Of a DNA stretch of 11,992 bases, positions 7,833-11,992 are shown in pieces; positions within the stretch are counted from its first letter, which is position 1, and the number at the start of each line of letters is the position of its first letter. The DNA lies in NCBI GenBank assembly GCA_032353305.1, contig JAUCNG010341067.1, forward strand, positions 1 to 11,992. The letters are read 5' to 3'. A program made the position numbers and the translations under genes. The notes below the pieces were generated by a model that was given only the letters and a program-made list of their open reading frames with translations, did no database searches and was not told where the DNA came from. This stretch comes from Cephalothrix spiralis (taxonomy: Eukaryota > Nemertea > Palaeonemertea > Archinemertea > Cephalotrichidae).

Positions 7833-8000
7833 ATGTTGACCCTTTTGACAACAGCACTACTAGATCTCTATATTGTCATGCAGGAAACCAGAAATCAGCT
7901 GATACGGCTGTCATGTCAGCAGCATCAGCATCTTGAAAGATACTTCAATTTGTCTTACCATTTAAAGGCTGAGTGTCAACAGCATTTTGAACTGGCGTAG
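7833..8000 (+). other. 55-codon open frame, possible exon
   Basis: An ATG at 7833 opens a 55-codon frame ending in TAG (7998-8000), with an in-frame TAG three codons upstream of the ATG. The product begins with a hydrophobic stretch (MLTLLTTALLDLYIV) followed by a polar, helix-prone part rich in Gln, His, Arg and Glu, including HQHLERYFNL and KAECQQHFEL. Its composition is less AT-driven than the neighbouring frames and contains no Asn or Lys runs, so it reads more like protein than most of the window. I recognise no family. No splice sites or promoter are evident. It may be chance, a relic exon, or part of a repeat. Confidence 0.2.
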
Positions 8001-8377
8001 CCATGCCAATTGATAATCCGTTAATCCTCACGCGTGAAAAACGCGATTGATTTTTAATCCAAAACCAAGATTATCCTTTCAAGTTTGTATAATCCACAAT
8101 CAGTATTCCCCCAACTAGCAATCGCGCTGAATTTCTAATGCGCGATACCCTCGCACGATACTAGTACTCAATCGAGATTGAATTCAAACGACTTCCAGAA
8201 TGAGATCGTAGAGAGTAAATTCAGTGCGTGTCCTTAAAAATCCGAATAACGTGTTAAGAGGCCGACGAGAACAGTTTTTGGCATCGAATATCATGTAAAC
8301 ATGTAAATGAATTTATTTGCGTTTGCTTCAAGGCTATAACAAATTTAATTAATTTGACATGAGAAAGATGTGTCAAG
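8001..8377. other. No gene seen; CGCG-containing palindromes
   Basis: This holds a CACGCGTG palindrome near 8030 and a seven-base inverted repeat ATCGCGC/GCGCGAT (8121-8127 and 8140-8146). CG dinucleotides are denser here than in the surrounding DNA. No coding frame is visible. Confidence 0.5.
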
Positions 8378-8640
8378 ATAAAAAAAATCGAAAATACTTC
8401 GGCTCAGTGAGAAAATAATGACGTCGCGAATTACAGAGTCTCTTAAAAACTTGTCGAGCGGAGTGAGGAACAATAATATGCGGCTTCAGAAGAAGACTAA
8501 TTAAATTAAAGACTTTAGAAACACTGTCGAGCGACGTGAAGGACGATAATATGTTGGTCAGATGACGATTCAAAGAGTCTGTTCAAAAATTGGCACGCGA
8601 TCAAGTGGGGTGCAAGTATGAGGCTTCATGAGGAGGCAAA
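8378..8640. repeat. Degenerate tandem repeat, about 53 to 73 bp units
   Basis: Three, possibly four, imperfect copies follow each other. Each has an A-rich lead, then a GTCGAGCG-like core, then AATAATATG or a variant. Cores lie at about 8398 (weak), 8452-8460 (TGTCGAGCG), 8525-8533 (TGTCGAGCG) and 8591 (TGGCACGCG). Two cores are followed by near-identical AATAATATG-type sequence. A minus-strand frame (8373-8573) runs through the copies, but its repeat does not keep a fixed codon period, so this looks like an old minisatellite and not a repeat protein. Confidence 0.5.
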
Positions 8641-9153
8641 TGTTGAAGTTTTCAAAGTTTAAAAAGGATGACCTTTATATTTCGAGAAAGCTTGAATCGT
8701 AAAAAGAATCCACCACTTTAAAAAAAGATTTTTTAACATGATTTGTAATTAGTATTAAGAAACAGGAACGTTTTAGATCACTAAAAGTAAATCATGTCTG
8801 TGATATCGTCATTATCACTAACTTGAGAAATCTATTTGCAAGAATTCCAGCCTATCAATTCGAATTGGATTGCGTATTTAGGGGAGACAATGTACGTTTT
8901 GTTTACAAAACTAATCATATCTGATCATTGGAGAAAATATAAGTCAATGCTGTGGTATAGTATATTTAAAGTAATCATTCAGTTCAGATAATTTACCAGT
9001 GTTGTTACCACATGATGAGCTCAGCTGTGGGAGCTAGGAATTATTTTTATTATCCTGTCGGCAGTGATAGAATATGGAGTGTGATACACGTGAAAAAGTA
9101 ATGGGAATTTAATCCATTGAATACTGTTATTAATTATTATATGATAAAAATTG
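8641..9153. other. AT-rich stretch with no gene seen
   Basis: No coding frame or clear repeat is visible. A CACGTG E-box-type hexamer lies in GATACACGTGAAAA near 9088, without an adjacent gene. Confidence 0.6.
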
Positions 9154-9181
9154 GTTATTCCACGAGGGTGAGTGGAATAAC
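9154..9181. repeat. Hairpin, 10-bp perfect stem
   Basis: GTTATTCCAC (9154-9163) is the exact reverse complement of GTGGAATAAC (9172-9181), with loop GAGGGTGA. About 40 bases on, TTATACCA (9217-9224) is the reverse complement of TGGTATAA (9279-9286). The two may belong to one small foldback element covering about 9154-9286. Confidence 0.5.
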
Positions 9182-9404
9182 GGGTTTATCTCACGGAAAC
9201 GAGTGTAATTACCTTTTTATACCACGGTTCAATCCCCTTTTTTAAGCAATTTAAAAATCCCAAAATAGCCAACGGGCATGGTATAATTACTTTTAATACC
9301 GCTTATAAATATCAAACTCATTTCGAACAGAACTCTAAATGGGAGATTTACATATATTAAGATCAATCGACCAAGAAGACAATTTCCAGGAGCCAAAGTA
9401 AATT

Positions 9405-9458
9405 AGAACTTTTGGTGTGGAACCTTCAGACCCCATTTTTCGCCCCCGAGAAAATCTC
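9405..9458 (+). repeat. Left extension of the element A repeat family
   Basis: GAACTTTTGG, AACCTTCAGACCCC and a C run before AAATCTCGG are shared with 11847-11906, although the left arm of element A has no mirrored partner here. The family's sequence therefore extends about 55 bases outside the palindrome. Confidence 0.55.
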
Positions 9459-9816
9459 GGAAGTGCTGACCTAAACCCCATCAACCCTTATATTTTTGGA
9501 AAGCTTGTGAAAATTCAAGGTTCAAATTTATTTGGGGCCTCAGGCGCCAAATTGGAATTTTTTTAAGGTTCCAAAAAAAGAGCCGAACCAGACATTTTCT
9601 GATCCGCATGATCCAATACAATAATAAGATACCATTTTCGATTGGGTTCGACCAATTTTAAGAGCCCAGGGCAAATATAGATTTTTCTTGAAAAATTGTA
9701 TTGGCCACTAAGGCCCCAAAGCGGGCTCGACCCTTTCGAATATATAAACTTGAACCTAGAATTTCCACCAGCTTTCCGAAAATATAAGGGTTAATGGGGT
9801 TTAGGTCCACACTTCC
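9459..9816. mobile_element. Foldback element A, non-coding
   Basis: The outer arms 9459-9525 and 9750-9816 are inverted copies with no gaps, 60 of 67 positions matching by my count. Shared landmarks are CCTAAACCCCAT, AACCCTTATATTTT and GGAAAGCT. The arms continue inward, less well, to GGGGCCTCAG (9534) and CTAAGGCCCC (9708-9717). The right arm holds about 25 extra bases near 9722-9745. No transposase frame is present, and no clear target-site duplication is visible, so the exact ends are uncertain. It looks like a non-autonomous foldback or MITE-like DNA element. A direct partial copy at 11847-11992 shows the sequence is dispersed. Confidence 0.65.
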
Positions 9817-10448
9817 AATAGACCAATACCGGTTGCCTCATACAAAATGGGTGGCATGATAATGGCATCTGTTTTCTTATTTAAGGCATCTATATATGTA
9901 CGATTTTATGCCATCTATAAAGTAAGAGACGGCCAATCACAGACGAGCTACATGTATATATTTCAGCCCCTATTATCGCATTTACTAAGCTTCTAAATTC
10001 AGATATAGGTGTCCCTATTTCGGGTGCTACACGGCTGATTTCCGTAGCATATTTTTAAATGTTTGATCTACGGTGACCACGCCGCACAACCTAGGATCTA
10101 CAACTGTAGCTTAATATGTAAACATAGAACTGTTTGTAGAAAACATAAAACAAACGAACACATATCAGCAATTCAAAGCACTTTGCCGTTAACTATACCT
10201 ATTATATCGATATTACTTCGCTAAATGCTAGTTCTAAATGCCCTATTCATATTTTTTCCCTCACAGTATCGCCATGAAACAATTTTCATGAATTATTTAA
10301 AAGTATCGAAATTACTCTAACGCAAAGGGAATTAGAGCACGGAACTCCATAAGTAACAATAACAATCAATATTGGAGCCATATAACATGAATGCTCATTC
10401 AAAATCACAACAATCATCGATTTGGGATTAAAATACGAAGTAGGTTAA
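9817..10448. other. AT-rich stretch with no gene seen
   Basis: No coding frame or large repeat is visible. GGCATCT or its reverse occurs a few times between 9850 and 9920. TGCTAC and GTAGCA form a weak inverted pair near 10025-10050. Confidence 0.6.
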
Positions 10449-10462
10449 AACCAGGCCTGGTT
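10449..10462. repeat. Perfect 14-bp palindrome with direct GGTTAAAAC repeats
   Basis: AACCAGGCCTGGTT is self-complementary over 14 bases. GGTTAAAAC occurs twice (10443-10451 and 10458-10466) across it. It could be a dimeric protein-binding site or chance. Confidence 0.5.
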
Positions 10463-10565
10463 AAAACAAGAATCGATTATATTTTGCTCGGGGAAATCTC
10501 GAATATCTATCCGGAATGAAAATAATTTAATATGTTTGAAAGGCCCTGACGCGAAACGGCCCTAA

Positions 10566-10838
10566 AGTCTACCGCACACAGTCCGCAGAATCGCAAGAAC
10601 GCAACAAAAAGCAAGCATGTTATCCTAACCAGCACTAGAACGATAGAACGCAACCAAAATCAAACATGTTTGATTTTTGTTGCGTTCTAGCGATTACGCC
10701 CCTCACACTAGGAATTTTGAAGCGTCGGCGTTCTAGCGTTCTTACATTCCTGCGAATAAGTGCTGGTTAAGATTACATGTTTGAATTTTGTTGCGTTCTA
10801 GCGTTCTTGCGATTCTGCGGACTATTGTGCGGTAGGCT
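10566..10838. mobile_element. Foldback element B, MITE-like, TAA flanks
   Basis: The ends AGTCTACCGCAC (10566) and GTGCGGTAGGCT (10838) are inverted copies with one mismatch and are flanked by TAA on both sides (10563-10565, 10839-10841). This fits a 3-bp target-site duplication of the TWA type known for PIF/Harbinger elements. Each arm then carries GTCCGCAGAATCGCAAGAACG and, inward, the CCAGCACT block. The centre is a 44-bp palindrome (10645-10688) with one mismatched pair. The whole element is thus one palindrome centred at 10666/10667, with arms of 101 and 172 bases. The longer right arm contains a second GCGTTCTAGCGTTCTT block (10728, 10793). There is no protein. The superfamily assignment is tentative because the TIR start is not the typical Harbinger one. 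Confidence 0.7.
10645..10688. repeat. 44-bp near-perfect palindrome at centre of element B
   Basis: AGAACGCAAC at the left and GTTGCGTTCT at the right frame a self-complementary core around CAAACATGTTTG. Only one pair is mismatched and there is no loop spacer, so the DNA could extrude as a cruciform. Such perfect centres are usually young or hard to clone. Confidence 0.85.
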
Positions 10839-10937
10839 TAAGTCTAGGGGTAATTTTTCTATTTATAGGGATAGGGTCAAATTTAGGACTAGATCATCCT
10901 AAATATGAATTGAAAATGAACTTCAAATTAACCATTA

Positions 10938-11305
10938 CTAAAGGAGGAAAATATATACCATTTCCTGATCCTAAGTCTAATATTTTCATTAATATTAACA
11001 GCAGCATATATGAAAATTAATACCAAAATATTTCTCTCAAAATTCGCCTTCACAATCATTAAGTTGTTTTTGAAATTTTTTAGCAAAATACTTTCAGTGT
11101 ATAGAATAAAGCTATACAAATTCTATATACTAATTTTTAAATATTTTACTAAGTCAACATTTTGAATTTTTTCAAAAACAACTTAATGATTGTGTAGGCG
11201 AATTTTGAGAGAAATATTTTGGTAAAATTTGCATGCTGCTGCTGTTAATATTAATGAAAATATTAGACTTTGAATCAGGAAATGGTATATATTTTCCTCC
11301 TTTAG
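10938..11305. mobile_element. Foldback element C, long hairpin, TA flanks
   Basis: Arms 10938-11107 and 11120-11305 are inverted copies around a 12-nt loop (11108-11119). The first 31 bases of each arm (from CTAAAGGAGG) are identical, and long blocks such as AATATTTCTCTCAAAATTCG and CAATCATTAAGTTGTTTTTG match further in. The arms differ by GCAGC versus GCAGCAGC and by about 15 extra bases near 11151-11165 of the right arm. TA at 10939-10940 and 11303-11304 could be a Tc1/mariner-type target duplication, though it sits inside the symmetric CTAAAG/CTTTAG and so is ambiguous. No transposase is present. A minus-strand frame (10928-11119) is just arm sequence. A transcript would fold into a long near-complete dsRNA hairpin. 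Confidence 0.75.
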
Positions 11306-11846
11306 CTGCATAACTGATCTGCGCAATTCTTAGCTATAATATGCGCTCACTAGCTAAAATATTCTACCCCGTAGCTCCAATGGGTTGCGCCAATTGGGTT
11401 TTCCCAATAGCAGCAGCTAGGGGGACATCCAGGGAATCAATCATAGTTTTCGTAGTAGAAAAATTAAAATTTTAACATTCGAACCCTTAAAATGGCTTTG
11501 TTTCCGATCCCGTTTGCAAGAGACCCTATGCTCCAATATTCCGCATACTTTTAATTTAAACCCGGGGCTCCCCAGACACACTATACAAACATCTTACACC
11601 CAAATATTTTTACTCTAGCTATGTATGTGCCCGCTGTTGGTTAGTAAAATAAACAAAACGTATAATTATTGTTCTCCGTTTAATCTAACGTTTCGCCGGA
11701 TAGCCATTTTGATCGCCATTATATAATAGAATTATTTTCTATTGAACCCTATTGCATTGGGTAATCGATACAAACATGGCTGAACATTGTCGATCCCGGA
11801 GATACGGAGTTCAATACAGAATTTTAATATGACTACACAAGTTTAT
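11306..11846. other. No gene seen between element C and the second copy of A
   Basis: No coding frame or large repeat is visible. TAGCCATTTTGATCGCCATT (11700-11719) repeats the GCCATT-type motif seen at 4925-5693. CCAATTGGGTTTTCCCAAT near 11391-11409 forms a small inverted repeat (ATTGGG/CCCAAT). Confidence 0.55.
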
Positions 11847-11992
11847 GGAACTTTTGGTTATAAACCTTCAGACCCCTGTTTTCGGCCCCCCCCCCGCCCA
11901 AATCTCGGAAGTGCCGGCCTAAACCCCAACAACCCTTATATTTTTGGAAAGCTTGTGGACATTCTAGGTTCAAGGTTATATTTTCGAAAGTG
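11847..11992 (+). mobile_element. Second, partial copy of element A, cut by window end
   Basis: Positions 11900-11973 match 9452-9525 at 68 of 74 positions by my count, in the same orientation and without gaps. The match extends leftward through AACCTTCAGACCCC to GAACTTTTGG. After AGGTTCAA the copy continues as GGTTATATTTTCGAAAG, which matches the reverse complement of the right arm of element A better than the left arm. A C10 run (11886-11895) replaces the C5 of the first copy. The rest lies outside the window. Confidence 0.7.
11886..11895. repeat. C10 homopolymer
   Basis: Ten C lie within the second copy of element A, where the first copy has five (9443-9447). This is a direct example of homopolymer growth or sequencing slippage between copies. 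Confidence 0.9.

Noticed and set aside
8373-8573. Minus-strand frame through the tandem repeat as a repeat protein.
   Set aside because: Repeat spacings (about 53, 73, 66) do not keep a codon multiple, so the copies fall in different frames.
8378-8640. A CRISPR array.
   Set aside because: Repeats are degenerate with no constant repeat length or unique spacers, no cas genes are present, and the DNA is evidently animal.
9200-9250. GGTTCAATCCCC followed by TTTTTT near 9226-9244 looks like a Pol III B box plus terminator (tRNA or SINE).
   Set aside because: No matching A box at the right spacing and no cloverleaf could be drawn.
10928-11119. 63-codon minus-strand frame as a small protein.
   Set aside because: It is the left arm of foldback element C and is explained by the repeat.

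Overview
The window reads as intergenic or intronic DNA from an animal, most likely a marine invertebrate, and not as prokaryotic sequence. It is AT-rich. Stop codons are dense in all frames, there is no operon-like packing, and no open frame reaches a convincing full-length gene. It is crowded with hairpins, foldback elements and decayed protein-coding relics. Two relics point to a metazoan: a mutated C-terminal part of a class A G-protein-coupled receptor (GPCR) on the minus strand, and a short copia-like reverse transcriptase relic on the plus strand. I cannot name the phylum. An intronless class A GPCR relic with many short foldback elements would suit a cnidarian, mollusc, echinoderm or hemichordate.

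Layout. Positions 1-1100 are relatively GC-rich. They hold a doubtful minus-strand frame with E2F-like and YY1-like motifs (64-336), the copia-like relic (486-701), and an unrecognised open frame ending on an AATAAA signal (680-1060). Positions 1343-1594 carry the GPCR relic. Positions 1600-6380 are mostly featureless AT-rich DNA. Exceptions are a pre-miRNA-shaped hairpin (2015-2092), other hairpins, a pair of similar small hairpins (2834, 4841) and a scatter of GCCATTTT motifs (4925-5693). Positions 6385-8640 hold more hairpins, a 13-G run next to a C-tract cluster, a 55-codon open frame (7833-8000) and a degenerate tandem repeat (about 8378-8640).

The last 2.6 kb is a nest of foldback elements. 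Element A (9459-9816) has a second, direct partial copy running off the right edge (11847-11992). Element B (10566-10838) is a nearly complete palindrome flanked by TAA. Element C (10938-11305) is a long hairpin flanked by TA. None encodes a protein, so all look like non-autonomous, MITE-like or foldback DNA elements.

No genes here work together. The window is best read as a repeat-rich graveyard. The least ordinary items are the three foldback elements, the hairpin at 2015-2092 and the GPCR relic. I see no new defence or metabolic system.
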